DNA from: Spodoptera frugiperda | Lineage: Eukaryota; Arthropoda; Insecta; Lepidoptera; Noctuidae | Reading direction: 5' to 3' | DNA length: 64,000 nt | Assembly: GCF_023101765.2 (NCBI RefSeq) | Contig: NC_064226.1 | Location: 4,084,001-4,148,000, forward strand | Shown: positions 12,001 through 27,200 of the stretch, in pieces | Position numbering within the stretch: the first letter of the stretch is position 1 | How the letters are laid out: each line of letters begins with the position of its first letter | Made by a program: the position numbers and the translations under genes | Notes under the pieces: generated by a model | What the model saw: the letters and a program-made list of their open reading frames with translations, nothing else | What the model was told of the DNA's origin: nothing | Database searches by the model: none

Positions 12001-12081
12001 CTGATTATGAGTTCCGGTTGTGCCTCGAAACTAGTCGAGCATCCTCAAATATCACACGAGTAAGCTGTGAATATAACTAAC
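6071..12081. other. Intron-like noncoding DNA downstream of last visible DBS exon
   Basis: AT-rich sequence without a convincing coding exon. I searched the minus strand for the expected DH-PH exons of the DBS gene and saw none. Short open frames (minus 7387-7614, plus 10831-11259) lack an ATG start, splice support or recognisable motifs. A CpG-rich patch at about 10500-10625 holds several TGCGCA-type palindromes. Confidence 0.6.
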
Positions 12082-12219
12082 CTGGTGGTTGGTCGCTGGT
12101 ATGACTGCACTCTGCGGTGGTACTGACTGGACAGGCCGCGCCGGCTTCGCTGCTGCCCTTTGAAGAGTAGCTCGCTTCACGGATACCATCAGCCACACGT
12201 CTTCTACTCTTTGAGCCAC
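12082..12219 (-). CDS. MCF2L: DBS exon: last visible exon, repeat end and linker
   Basis: A 138-base exon, phase 0 on both sides, with acceptor ccttag and donor gttagt. It reads VAQRVEDVWLMVSVKRATLQ, the last spectrin helix, and then an Ala/Pro/Val-rich linker. This is where DBS proteins pass toward the DH domain, but the next exon is not visible to the left within the window. Confidence 0.85.
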
Positions 12220-15200
12220 CTAAGGACAATATTAGGAGGATTAGAATGTTATTTTACTCTTGTGTGACGTGGTGGAAGTTAAAACAGTATGTAAGGAGAT
12301 TTTCTAAATTGAAATTTGTTGTACTAGGCGACATTATGTAGTTTCTGTTTCTATTTATTTATACTTTATTGCACACATGCGTAAAACACATTACATTGTA
12401 ATAGTAGTTACAGTACAATAAGCGGTCTCATCACACACGGCGATTTCTTACAGACAACCTTTGGATGGAGTTTTTTAAAATGATCTGGGAATGAGTAGTG
12501 CGTGCAGAATAATGCAAAAGGGAAAAAAACTTACTACCATGAAACCTAGTCTAAAACACTGACATTCTGTTAAACGTTACGTCTACTTTAATTTTATTTA
12601 CAGTATATTGGTCATAGAAACGTCTCGTAGTCAACGCAATAAATCCAAGGTGTCAACCTACACAGATATTTTTATCCCACCCAAAACATAAATGTGAAGG
12701 GCTGCCAAGTTCGATAATATTGGAATGCTTCGCCTATAAAAGAAGTGAGATCTAAATAAGTACCAAGTTCCATACACAGACCTCAGTTAAAAATGATATA
12801 ACAAGTTGGCAAGTTTTCACACACTTTGTTATAAACCTACTAAACGCAATGAGTCAAGTATATAATTTTCTATTAAAACTTGCCAAGTTATATCATTTTT
12901 AACTGAGGTCTGTGTATGGAACTTGGTACTTATTTAGATCTCACTTCTTTTATAGGCGAAGCATTCCAATATTATCGAACTTGGCAGCCTTTCACATTTA
13001 TGTTTTGGGTGGGATTTCATTTATTTTTGTAAGGTTTATTTTCTTTTTTTCTAATTTTACTTTACTTTGACTAAATACAAACCTTCGTAACGAATTTTAG
13101 GTCGGTACGACCATTGGAAGATATAGATAATTTTTTTGTTTTAGTTCCTTAGGGGTATGAATTTACACCTTCATTATTTTTAAAACCGACTCACACTTGG
13201 CCATTTTCAGAATGCATGTTGACCTAAAGACCTACCTCCATGCCAAATTTCAAGTCAATACGACCATTGGAAGTGGTCTAGGTTTTTGATGAGTGAGTCA
13301 GTCAGTGAGTGTATAGTAAAAATAGCGATTTTCTGACGTCAATATCTCAAGACCTACAATAGGTACATTAATGAAATTTTGTATTTTAGATAAGTAAGTA
13401 GATCTCGACAGATACTACAAATTTCATATGCGTAGATAAAATGATTTTGAGTTATAGGTGGGTCGAACTTGGCCCGAAATGGTTCGTGTAATATAACCCA
13501 CGGCCGGTGTGTCGGTTTTTTTGCTCGAACTTGGCGGACACACTGCCGTGTGTCTAGATTCGTGCTCACCTTTCTAAGCATTTGGTATTGGAATGCATAT
13601 TCTTAAGTTATCTAAAGTTCTTAACATAAATGCATAAAGTACTAGTTTCTGCAAGTGGTTTCACTATACAAACAGAATAGTATAGCTTTTGTTTTATTTT
13701 TGAGGTGTGCTAAGATGGTTATGGCATGTTGAGTAGGTAGACGTAAGTAAGATTACTAAGAGGTTTTCGAGGTACCTAGGTTCTCTTAGAACAGGCTCTA
13801 CCATTGTGTTGTGTGGAACACTCTTAACCGGGATGTCCAGCATGCTAGGGTAAGATGCATGGATGTGATGGAAACTAAAGAATGATGCAAGGATCATAGG
13901 TAGCGCTCTGTGATTTCTATGTATCCAAAGCCGGAACTAAGTTTTGGTTTTTCCACCATTAATATCTATTTAATTTATTATTCCTTGCAGTTGTTTACAA
14001 GAGTGTTTACCTGGGTGACTAAAGCCCTGGTCTCCTGCGTGGCTGACTGCATCAGCATGTCCCGGAACTGGTCGGGAGCAGTTAGTCCGAAACTGGCAGC
14101 GTCTTCCAGTAATTTATCCACTGCTATTAATCCTCCTTCGCCGGCTAATATTTCTACGCCCGTTGTGCACCATTCGTTTGCCTGTTAACAAAAAAATATA
14201 TTAACAAGAGCATCTACAAGCCATTCCAAGCAATTTCTCATTTAAGAGTGTTGTCAATAGTTTTCAAACAGTATGATGATCAAATAACGAATTAGGTCAG
14301 TATAATTACTTAGTAAAGTAGGGACTACCTACTAGATTTTGTTTTAATGTAAGAAATAAGGTTAATTTCCTACTGTGATTATTTATTTATTTATATATTA
14401 AGGGTGTACCAGTAGTTTCTATATAAAGGGTATTTAAATACAGTAAATACATATAAATCAGTTTTGGACTTTATAGTCGCCAACTACAGGTTAACCAACA
14501 ATTTTGATAATAAGTGATAATAACTTAAGACAAAAAGGAACATGCATGAGTTTTTCGAAATAAACTGAAGTGCATATAACATTTTTGCCTATTTCTTTGG
14601 GAAGTAATGTTACGTTAAGTTACGTGAAAACAAACTAAGAGTTACCTTATCTATCCTGTCCATTAGTTCTCTAGCTTTAGTCAGTAATAAGTTTCGTTTT
14701 TGAATCTTTTCCAATAGTAAAGCGCTCGTTCGTCTCAGTTCTTCGCATTTTGATTCTATGTGGTCGACTTGACTTAACGGGTCTTGCATTAATTTCTCTC
14801 CTGAAGAAAAAATGAAGTGTTAGTGTGTTTCTGTATTTTTCTGGAGTTCCCTCACATTAAACGAAACCTTACTTATTTATAATTGATATAAATAAAACAG
14901 AAAGAAACGATTATTTTCGTAAACAACACAATAACCATAAATTAATAATTCGTGTTAATTACGAATAACAAAATACAACACACAATTTTTCATTGAGCAA
15001 AACAAAAGACAGTCTATAACATTTAAATTTCGAACATTGTATTTTTTTTCTCTTCTATTTAGATGTCCTGTTATTGATTTGTACGATTTTGTAAAAAAAG
15101 GTTTATATTATTTACAAACGTAGTTACCTACTAACAAAATTTCATAAGACAAAAATATTTATTTACCGTCGTCAATGACTGAGGTTGCAGTATCGAGATC

Positions 15201-18200
15201 ACAGTTACATAGTTTTTCAAAGTCGCCAGCCTCTTGTAGAAGGCTGTCTACCCTGTTTGCTGTCTCGCCCACCTCCGTCATATCGCATGCTGCTTTTAGA
15301 TGATTGTCTAAAGTAGCCTAGAAACAAATACATTTTGTTACTACTTAAAATCTTAAAATTTATAAACAAAGTAAGAAAAGATAGTCCTTTTACTTCTTAA
15401 AAAAAGTAAATAAGGAGGCTGAATATCTATCAAAAAAGTAAATTGAAAAAAAAGAAGATACGTGGTTCTTCATGGTTCTATAAAAAAAAATATTTGACAT
15501 AATATAGATTTTTTAGAATTTAGCAATGTAAGCATAAAATTAAATAAGATTGATAATTAATTATTTAATATTATATTCCTGTAATGAAAAATATAAGTTA
15601 AGTGTTTGCAATAATGGCTATGGAAATTGTGTGCAACTTTCGTAAATGCAGAAAGTCTTTATCAAATCAAGCGTGGGTAACTACATGTTCGCACGCATTT
15701 TGTGTCGAACACGGAAAACGTGAATTTAAACGAACTGCTGAAAACTCATTGACCTGTCCAGCTTGTGGGACTGAGTTACGTGATAAGTTTGATGTTATAC
15801 AAGCGGATTTGAGGCCCAATGAAACTTTCAAGTCGATAGTTCTGGCAGGCATGAGACCAGACACAATTATGGACATTGCTATGCGGGCGATGTCATTTTG
15901 GGCGTACCAGGTTGAACAGGAAACATTATATCAAGAGACCGTGGCGAAACACGCGAGAGAGAAACTACAATGTATGGAAGAAATAAACACATTAAACATT
16001 CAGAAACTAAAAGCTGAATTGGAGACTTGTAAAAGGAAGATTGCCAATTTACAAACGGAATGTAACAAGAAGTCGAAGCAAGCTGAGGAGTTTAAAGCTC
16101 GTTTGGAGGATAAAACGAGAAAAATACAGAAGTTAACATTTCAACTGGACGCTCAGAAACGGAAGGATATTCGAAACTTTGACGGTATGGAGAGTAATGA
16201 GAAATGTATGGATATTTCGGACTTGGTCGTCAACCGGGCAGTTTCCGATTTGGTGGAACATCGGTCTTCCGACTTCGTGTTTCGACCAGCAAAAGACCCT
16301 GACGAATCTCATCGAGTGTGTTCACCAAGAACACCAATGTTTGACTTTCGGAACAAAAATAAACAGGTATCGCATTTTCAGTTTAGACCGGTGAAATCTT
16401 AATTATAATTAATTTTCTTTGTAATTAGATTAAGCGTAATTAGTTAAGTACCTGCATTTGTTTAAAGTTTAATAAAAATGTTCTGAACTTAAGCCAATGG
16501 TTTAGCTTCGTGGAATGTTTTTGCCAGAAGTTGTCGAATTGTTTCTCAGTCTCATCCAGTTGCACCAGTAATCTGGAATCAAATGAAAGTATTTTAGATT
16601 TTATGTGACGTAGGACAAGTAGCTATACTATATAAATGAATTTTTAGTTCAAGATATTTGGACAAGGTCTAGTAATTTTTCAGATGTTCTTTGTCTGGCA
16701 TTTTAAACCCTGACGTTAGAAATTCGTCCAAAATACAAGAATAATAAGATAAACGGTCATTTCGATTGATACAATTAAATATTGTAGTTACAAAATACTA
16801 AGGTCTTCAGAAAAGATTAGCAAGAGATCTTACCTTTCAACTGCGGCAACATGGCTGATAATATTATAAGTAAGATTTGGTTTCCGTACTTGCGTCAGCA
16901 ACTCTTCGCCTTGCGACGTTGCCGACGCCAGTTCTGTTTTTAAAGCTTTATACCTGAAACCAAAGTAACATTTTTTTTTATTATTCAGAATAATTTATTC
17001 TTCATTTATTAATAGAAAATAAAAAAATATAAAAATGGTAGATTAACAACTAAGAGGTTTTATCATTATTATTTAACTATCTTATATAGTATTTTAGTAC
17101 TGTGAGATACAGATGTAGCACAAATGGTGAAAAGTGAGTGTACATTATATAGTGGCATTACTTGCCGTCATGTGCACCTCTGCCTGCCCTTTCAGGGATA
17201 AAAAGCGTGACGTTTCGGCAGCAGTATTTTAGTACATTTATTATACTTTTAATGAATCAATATTACTCAGTATGTGTGTCGAAATACACGGAGCGTGCAT
17301 AGGTTCTGCAAGAAATATCATAATAATATCATGGTAATCCACTGTTACTCACCTATTTTCCTGACAGTCTAATAAATCTTTGGTTTGTGTCGGGTCATTT
17401 CCCATATCGCAGTCCACAATTTCATGCATAAACTCATCCAATTTACTTGAGATTTCCTTCATTAACGTAGAAAATTTCTCTAGTGCCTGAAACATACATT
17501 TCAATAATTATAATTCTTGTTTATAACTGGATGAGCGCATCATAAAAATCAAGCAAAAGTTTGTTACTCTTAATGTATTCAAATTACTGAAATTACACAC
17601 TCGAGTAATTATTTCAGGTAATTGTTCTCAGTATTTCATACAGGCGATCGGCACTGCATGAAATTTCCCATATTTCCACACATTAAATTCAGTGCGCAAG
17701 GATAAACATCATTGAACAATTTGAACTGAATTGAACTCTCCAGTTTCTTGAACGTAAAAAACTTTGATAGCGCGATATAGATACGAGTTGTTATGCTGTA
17801 GCAAACTAGATGTCGCTAGTATCGATGGGTTTATGTTCAAGAAACTGCAGCTTCTAATTGTAAAAATAAAGAGTAATGGAAATTAATAACTTTTCAAGTA
17901 AATAAACGTAACAAATAGATAAAAAAATATATAATATTAAACTTTAGATTACCATAAGATCGGGTTTCTTTAACCATTAACAGGATAACTTTGACCGAAA
18001 CTATTAGACTAATATACGTTTTGTTCTGGATTCCTATTGGTTATAGAATTTGGGTCAAAGAAACCCGATCTTACAGATAATTAATTTAAAATCTAATTAA
18101 CATCAACTTACTATTCGCTGTTGTATCCACTCAGCATGTGAATACTGTAGGTCTCCGCCGAGATCTGCCGTCAATTGTGACCTATCAAAGTGCTCATACA

Positions 18201-21200
18201 GCTCCTCAACCGAAGAACAGACAAGCACCCTGAACCTGAACTCCTCCTTAAATAATTTGCTACTGACTTCGGACAGCGCCTTCTGTAGGAAGCTAGCTGG
18301 TCGAAGTACGTAAACTGCGTGAATTATTCCAGGGAAGAATTCCTGGAAAAAAGGAAAAAGTAATATTAATTTTCTAGACATGACACTGACGAGTTTCTGG
18401 GGCAAATGGTTCATAAATATAGGAATTTTTATGTTTTAATCAATTAGCTGAATGGTTGTGTTATACGAAATCGTGAAATTCTGGATTTTCGTTAATCGTG
18501 TGACCCACTTTTGATTATGTGTTTGTGTTTCATTACGTAACAGAACATATTTCTTACTTCTTATGTTTGCGTAGATGATATAGCACACTCATTTAATAAT
18601 TGTATCCGCACGAATTGGAAGCGAGCCATCTTGTCTTACCCGAAAGGCTAAACTATATTGCTGAGATTTACGAAATCCAAACTTTTATCCTGGTCAATTA
18701 AATCTATGTGACAAACATTGTTTTATTCCTTAATTCGGAATGAGGGCTTGTAAACTACTTATCAAAGTCCTATGTCTTTGATAAATAATGATAGAATAGG
18801 ATGCCTTGACTATTCTAAGCATCATCCTATTCTACCAGTGCCTCATGCTTGTCTGGTTTGGAAACGCTAAAACTAAAAGGCTAACTAACGCTAAAAGAAA
18901 TAGCCTCTGAATACTTACTGAGATCCTTAATAATACTGTTTTGACAGAATTCCATCGGTCTTTCCTCCTGTCTATGATAATGTGGAAGCCCATGTCTGCT
19001 TCCAGTAACCTGTAATGAGAAAGAAATATCCATTACTAATGAAACTGAGAATCGATCGGTATTTATTTAACGATCACTTATTAATGCCGTCTGGTATCGA
19101 TTCTCTTGGACTGTGGTAATAAATATTCTATCACAATAGAATTATGGTGGAGTTTCATTTAATACCCGCTTAGAGACGACCTTCACGGCAAGTTCATGGT
19201 AGGTTGAAATAATCCTTATTTCATTTCGTTAATAGTGATTTTTTGACGATTCTAATGGAGCCTCAGGAAGGTTGATTGACTTTAAGGTTACAAGTATCTA
19301 AAGAAAGCTTTCTTGTTTAAACATTTCTGTGCTTACAAAGGGTGGGTTAAGTATTCTGTTCCCCAGGTTTTAGTTGAAATCACATTATCGGGATGCCACT
19401 CCACAATTTTATTGTCCGCTTTTAAATTGGGCTCCCGGGAGTGTAAACAGCCCATTAATCCGCATGTCAGCTGCTGGTAAGCCATTGAATTCATGCTGCA
19501 TGATTTTATTGGTTTTATACTGTTTTACCCCAAGGACAGGTAATGTTAGAGTGGTGCATTTGCACAATATTCCTATTCCTAGATAATTAAATTACGACTC
19601 TGTATTGGAGCTTGGAGCACAGAGTCTAATAGAGCGTGAAAAATCTCTGTGGGTGGTCCCTTCCAATTAAGCGCAATAAGAAAAATATTACAAAATGAAA
19701 TACCTACTTAACTATAAAAGGAGAGTGGATTAACGAAAGTGTATTTGGAAAGATCCTATGAGACTAGTATTTTATCATTCCAATCCCTCAGTGAGTATAA
19801 AATACCGTTAGGGGCTAGAAAGACGCATAAGATTTGTAGTGTAGCTGTTTCTATTTAAAATACATCATTGTAATAGAGCTCAATAATTTGTTAATAAGTT
19901 CTAGTAGGTATTCAAATACCTATCTACACCATATTTTCCATATTGGCTACTACAAAGTCCTTACATCAACATCATTACAATGCCATTCGTGTGAACTGAA
20001 GTGGAATGCCGCAGTCTAGACGAAGTTCAGAAGATTGTCTTCCTACCTATTGTTATAGGGCTACATATTATTATAACCACTGTATGTACATGTACTATGA
20101 AAATATAGTAACGATAGCTATGTAAACATCACTTCGTAGTAGTCTACGTACTATCATTGTATAATATAAATACCATTTTATAAGATAGGCGATTTATATA
20201 ATATGATACTTCAATTATTATTGAATAAGTAATACAAAATAAGTCATATAATTTTAGCTAATAAAAAGATCTGTTGAATATCAAAATGTAACGTTTGAAA
20301 GGTTAAATAAAATCAAACGAATATAAAAATCGGAAAAAGACATAGGTACAAGTTTGAATGACGTCGTACCCACACCACAGAATACTACCCATTCGTGTAA
20401 TCTCCGTAGCCACCTGAAGTGACGATATGAAATGGGTCAAGCACCGAACTGACAGGTTGGTATTGCCTACTCGGTAAAGAGGAAATGTGGGATGAAATAC
20501 TCGAATGGACTGTCTGTCCCCGTGTCCCGACAAACTTCGTATCGCCTCATTGTGACATGATGTGTTAAATTGTATAAGATGTGTTTTGTGACCTTTTCTT
20601 CTTAAGTTTTAGTAGTTAGGTATTGTGTTTGTCTTTTTGAACACGATTATCTAAAAAATTACTATATGTTTGTAACTAATTTTATGTTGTTTTCATCACT
20701 GAATTAAGGGATGCTTAAAGGTGATACATGTGAAACATATCGAGATGATACTTACGAGGGCACAGAGGTGAGGTAAAGCAGCAGCCGCCGATACTCTGAG
20801 GGTGTGATGATGTGGAAGTTGTTGTTGTCGGGGAAGGTGATGAGAGGGCGATGGTCCCTCGCCAGCCCTCCCGTCGCCAGCGCGTACTGCGGCAGCAGCA
20901 GCTCGCTGACGTTGCGACCCTCGTCTCCATCGCCGCAGCCATCGCACTCCGCTTCTGTCGACATAACACAACATTAATAGCTACCTATTTTATAAAAACT
21001 TAAATAGAACTTTAGAAACATTTGTGTTAGTAGTTAAAAGTATATCTCAGTAATCAAAAGTTACGAGGAAATCTATTAAATTAGTTATACCAAGTATCCT
21101 ATAATTATTTTTTTTATATGAATTACGGTATTCTACTAGAAGAAGCCAGCTCAAGCCAGTTCAATATACTTTAAAGTATCTATTAAAGTCTTAAAAGCAT

Positions 21201-24200
21201 TTAACACGTTCACTGCGGCTGCCCAAGATTAAGACTTACTGCCAGTGCTGTACAAGTCACATACTTCCCGTATCAAGAATGCCTGATGTGCGTTACGACG
21301 TCTATTTCGAGGAAAACTTCACAGAGACATGGAAACTCTTCAGCAGAATTTTTTTCTGTACCAATACATAGTTTACATCCTTGTGTATAAGCTAGTAGCA
21401 CGGGGTTCTTAGTAATATTTTAAAAGTTACAGGTATTTTTAAAAATGGTTGATTTTACGGGAAAATACTTGTCGTGGCGCATACAACAGTCGTATTGCTA
21501 GGGATGGGGTATCACAAAAACGTTGTTTTGTTTTAGATTCATTATTTTTTATTAGAGTATTACACAATCAACAAAACCTTTTTTGTAATAAAAGTAATAA
21601 TTGTTAACAAAAACAGTAACTTCTTATTTTAACAAACATTAACAAAACAGTAACTTCTTATTTTATATAATTATTTATTTGTTTTACTTGATAATCTAAT
21701 CATCAGAAAAAAATACTTAAAAAATAATAAGAGTAGTAGGTGCCATACCATGAAATGAGATAATCCTTAATAATAATTCTTTACATAACATCCTGCATAA
21801 TCACGACTAATAGGAACTTTAAGTAGGATATCGCGTTCTGTAAAAACGTATTGACTAGGCACAGCACTATGACTAAATGAAGCTCACGTTCAGTGCGGTA
21901 CGGGGTTTAGGATACGGCCAAATAGTTCCCGTATCGCACTATTGTACAATAATTACCTTTCTGTGCGTTACGACAAAATAATTCCCGTACATTTTTATTC
22001 TTAAATTTGAATACACTATAAGTAAGCACATCGGGAATATAGGTGTCTCTTTTTTACTTGAACGAATACTTGAATAAATCACCTCCGCACGGAGAGTAAA
22101 ACCAGGACAACTAGCTGCCGCACAGAGCGATACTCAATTACAACCAAATACTTCCCGTAACGCAGTGAACGTGTTAAAGAACCTCAGGTCTTGTTATAAT
22201 AAGTTGGCCTCAGCCAACAGCTGATTAATATTCACACTTTAAATACTTAAAGATAACGCCAGCTACAGCAATTATTGCGTAGAGTGTTAACTCATTACCT
22301 CGCCGCTTAGGTTAATTTATTTAATCGTTTAAAAATATAATATCCCACTGACTAATGAGTTCGTCAAGTTTAAAGAGTTAGCCGCACTAACGAGTTAACT
22401 TGGAGGATTTCGCTTAGCTCCGAGTCAAGTAGACTTAAATCAGCTCCTAGTGGGAAAAGTTCACTTCATTAGAGTTTTCATATAATCCGCAATTTTCCGC
22501 AGAGAAATGCGGATCATCAAATATTTATAGCGTGCAAAATGGAAATGGAATGGAACATGCGATTCCCAAAAGTAAAGAAACATCTAAACGAGAAAAATAC
22601 ATAAATCTGCGTATCTACGCTACCGAACCCGGTCGGATCCTTTGTGTAATCAACGAGAGCTTTTAACCTTCCACGTTTTAATAATCCGCGCAAAGAATAA
22701 TGGAAATAATGGACAAATTAATATTAACTAACCTTCAACCTCGGAGTCGACTTCGGGAAGGTATTTTAATAAATTATACCAATTTATCCTTACAGCAAAT
22801 CGCTGTGTAAGCAATCTGAATAAAGTAACTTACAAAAAGCGCGATCGCGTGATCCGTAACGATTAATTATAATGGAACAGGTACCTAAGAACTTAAGGTA
22901 GAAACATGGCGGATTTATCAAGATGGATATACGGGAATTTATTTAATGTGAACGCTGCTTACTTCTCGGTCACCCAATAACAGCGTCGTAAAATGTAGCC
23001 AAGGTAAGGAGGAACAATGATTTGCGTATTTTGTCGCATGCCTCACTATAATAATCGTGATAACGTCGAAGAAAATTACCTGCGGTTGACCGAAAGGTTT
23101 AATGTGAAGTAATTTTGCAGTAAAGTAACGGTCATTATTAAGTTATATTATAACCTTGATTTATGATAGAAATAAGGGTTTACGAAACATATAAAAAGCT
23201 GCAAAGCAATGTTATGTTGTAGATATAGGGTTAGCACCACATAGTCCGTAATACCTAGTTACTGCCCATTGCAATGTAAACAGACGTAGTAACACAAACG
23301 CTATGAAATGGATCAGAGGCGGATTAATCTCAATAGTAACACAACAAATGAACACCTGAACGGAGTCCATTTGCGTGATTGCAGGATTACTGTGTCACGA
23401 TTTCGGGGCCGTCACACAATATCGTGTCAGAATTTCGGAACAAACAAACGTATTCCTCATTGTTGAAATAACTTCACGAAATTACATAAAATGACAAAGG
23501 ATAAGTTGGATTTTAAAGGAAAAAAATAAACAAAATGTAAAAAAAACTATAAAGGAAAAAAAAACTATTAGAAGTCTGTGCCAGGTGTTAAGTTCTCATC
23601 AACAGAAATTAATCAAGCCCAAACACAAGGTGGTTACCGTTAACCGTTGAGGAGTTCCATCGACTAGCAAATTAATCTCCAAGCATCAAGATGGTTACTG
23701 TCAGACCCATATGAAATTGATTCACAATTGGCGCAGTAATCGATGAACAAATAAAAATGAAACAAACATCCGAACATAGTACCTCCTCCTGTTTTTGAAG
23801 TCGGTAAACATAATAAGTATCTCGAAACAAACAAACAAAGGCTTCGTTAAGAGTAAAAATATAATAAATTTAAATAAATAAATAATGAAATATACACAAA
23901 CATACACGAGAGAAGAATATTCTCTTGATTGTGACCATCCGAGCTCTGGTAACGAAATTAATGTTTACACACTTGACTTGCTAAATAAGAATTTTCGTCA
24001 GTTCGTTACAATTTTCCATCTGGTTACCTCAACAGAATGGTTTAAACGCAAAGATTTCTTTATTCTTTAGTAGTTAAACATCAGCTTCACTTTCAGGTTC
24101 ACTCGTAAAAATGTTAAGAATATTTTATTCCAAGGTTCGTTGAACTCGCTTAAATCAGTCTTTTGTAATTCTGTTGCTTTTCTTAGCTCTAATTAAGTGT

Positions 24201-27200
24201 CTGGTTTAGTATTCTTACCACAGGTTTTCTTAATAGCATTTTGCGTTAAAAGGCCTAGAAATGGATGGGAGCCGAATTTGCAACAGAACGGAACTTGAAC
24301 TCATTACGACGACAGGCGATGAAATAAGGGCAACCTAATTTTACAAGAATACTCAAATTAGGCCGGAACAAACGGTTCCCGGAATATACATATAAAAAAA
24401 TTAAGAAAAGGCAAGACTGGTTATACATATGTCTGAACATTAAAAAAGTGCACAAAAGTCTTTGCTAGTTAAATTGAACTCGTATTTGAGTTAACATACT
24501 AAGATACATGAACTACTGGCAATAAGCCAATCTTTTACGTTGTTATAAATTGAGAAAAATCAGGCCAAAATGTGGTAACAATATTCAGATTAACTCTTTT
24601 TAGCTTCGAAAGACTAATAGTTGCCCAATCTAACCGCAGTAAGCAATGGTTCACTAACTAGATCTCGTACCTTATATTGTAGTAAACTAGGTACTACTAG
24701 TCACCTAGGTATTATTATGTTTCTAGGTGTTACGTTAACGGTATACCTGACACCTCCCGCTTCGCTGCCTCCTTCAGGGAAACACCCATATGTTAATTTT
24801 GCCAGCAAAATTACACCTCAAAGGCATTATTTAAACTAGACTGAATAATCGCTAAGGAGAATTTATTCGTCCAACAGATTTTGTTTGCCATATAAAATAT
24901 TGTTAGTCTTTTGTACCTATACTTTTTCTTAATTTGACGTTAAATAAAATTAATAGTTTGTAAGTGATAAAAAATTCTAGCACTATTATTAAAATCTATA
25001 CTAATATTATAAAGCTAAAGAGTTTGTTTGATTGTTTGTTTGTTTGTTTGAACGCGCTAATCTCAGGAACTACTGGTCCGATTTGAATCTTCTTGAAATT
25101 CTTTTTGTGTTGGATCGCACATTTATCGAGGAAGGTTATAGGCTATAAATCATTACGCTACGATCAATAGGAACTGAGCAGAGCGGGTGAAACCGCGCGG
25201 AAGTAGCTAGTAATTAATATACAGCAACAACAAAGTTTAATTTGATATATTTTACGTAATATAAAGAAATAATCATTCGCGAGGCTGGCAAGACAAGGTG
25301 TAGACGATTCATAATATTGCCAACGGTCATTATTCAAATAGAGTTCGTCGACCGTACGACTCGCGCGCAAAGGTCAACATAATTGATTCCGAGACGAGGC
25401 AAACACTTCAAACAAAAGATTATACACAAAATTATTTTATGTGAACTCAACAAGATAAATGCGGAAGTGTTTAAAATACGAGACAAAGTTTAAATTTCAG
25501 TCATTTTGAAACGAATAAAAATTAATCTTCGGTGATTCTGTCGGTCATTCATGTTTAATCTTAGAGGGCATACCTATAACTAAAATTATATTATCTGTAT
25601 GAATCACAAGACATGTAATATTGGACTATTAATTTGTTTTTATAGACCACTAATCGAGCAGTCGTGCGATGTAACGTTGCCAGTACCTAGTACAGACACA
25701 CAAAGTATACAATTATCTAAGACATGCACTCAACACAAGAAAAACAGTAGAATAAAATAGAACGGCGCCTTTTTAGGTGTGAACGAACACGTGAAAACGT
25801 TTTCACGATTTACAGACGCGTAATGTTTTGTATCTCATATGTTTTACACAAATAGCTACGTAACACCGCTAGCGATCACCTAGAACGAAGTTAGATAACA
25901 TTTGTTTACATAAAGTTTTAGTATTCTAACGTAAACTTGTTAAACGTGGGTAAACGTTACCGATATGTTGAGAATGTTTAGATATCGTGCTCATTCTTAC
26001 TCCAGCGAAAATGAAAGTCATTTCATAAAAGATTGATTATTCTGTGACTAATTAAATTACGAGTAGATGAAATCGTCCGATCATTTTTAGACATAGAGCA
26101 ACGCGGGCCTCGTACCGAGGGGAGTAGCCATAGCGTTTATTTCTAGTACAAAATAGTCTGTCATTTTTTGCGGGGGGAAATCTGCACGCACACAAAAACA
26201 ATTACCTGTCACTACGACACTCACACAAAACAATTAGAACATCACAAACACAATTTCACACATACATCGAAACATTCTCTATCGCTACATTCGAAATAAT
26301 GTAAACATTTCTTAAAAGTACATTGACAAATGTGGCTGTGCAACAGTCGATATGAATTATCGATGTATTTGAAAACTTGGTTAGGGAAATCAGGTTAAAA
26401 AAAATACAAATATTAATTTTAAGTATAGGACTATAATTTTATCCACTAGATTGCTTGCCAAAAAAAGTTCACACTTAGTCATTTTAATATTATATTGAAA
26501 TAATTTTAATTAAGTATTATGTAGGGTAATTTTAATATTTAAAAATTATCGTAGCTAAATACGCAGTATGAGTACCTATATTTCAAATCAAATAATGTAA
26601 TTTTATCGATAAATATCTCTACAACACAGTAACAGCACTTTTGTCTAGTTGTAGTGAGAGCTCCGATATCAACACCGATTAGTCGCTCGACCAATCTGCT
26701 TATTGTATGAGAGCGCGCGGTCTGTGTTGCTAAACAAATCCGAATCAACACAACCTTAATTTATTGTAATATTTACGTTTTAAAAGAATAAAATAGTAAT
26801 AGTGAGACTAAAAATTAATTCTTCCACAAGGTCACTCACGACAATTGTTCACCTACAAGATACTTAGTTTATGTATTTTTATTGGAAAAACACTCATTAA
26901 ACATCCGTAAAAGTTATTACTTTTGCTACTTTACACGATTTTCTTATCACCGTTACTTTATGGCTCTCCCGACTCCCGAGTCAGACGTTCTCACGCAGTA
27001 AAATACTTTATACACTTCAGTAGGAATGTAATATATGGGAAAGAGGAGCCCAAAAGCTGAAGAGAGCTCACAATATGGAAACGACGGACGGCAGTTTAAT
27101 ACTATGTAAATATGGGTATAAGAAAAATATTCTGCGGTGTTTCTGCTCTTGATACCTGATATTATGGACATCACGGCGGAATTGCTTCCGCAATATACAC

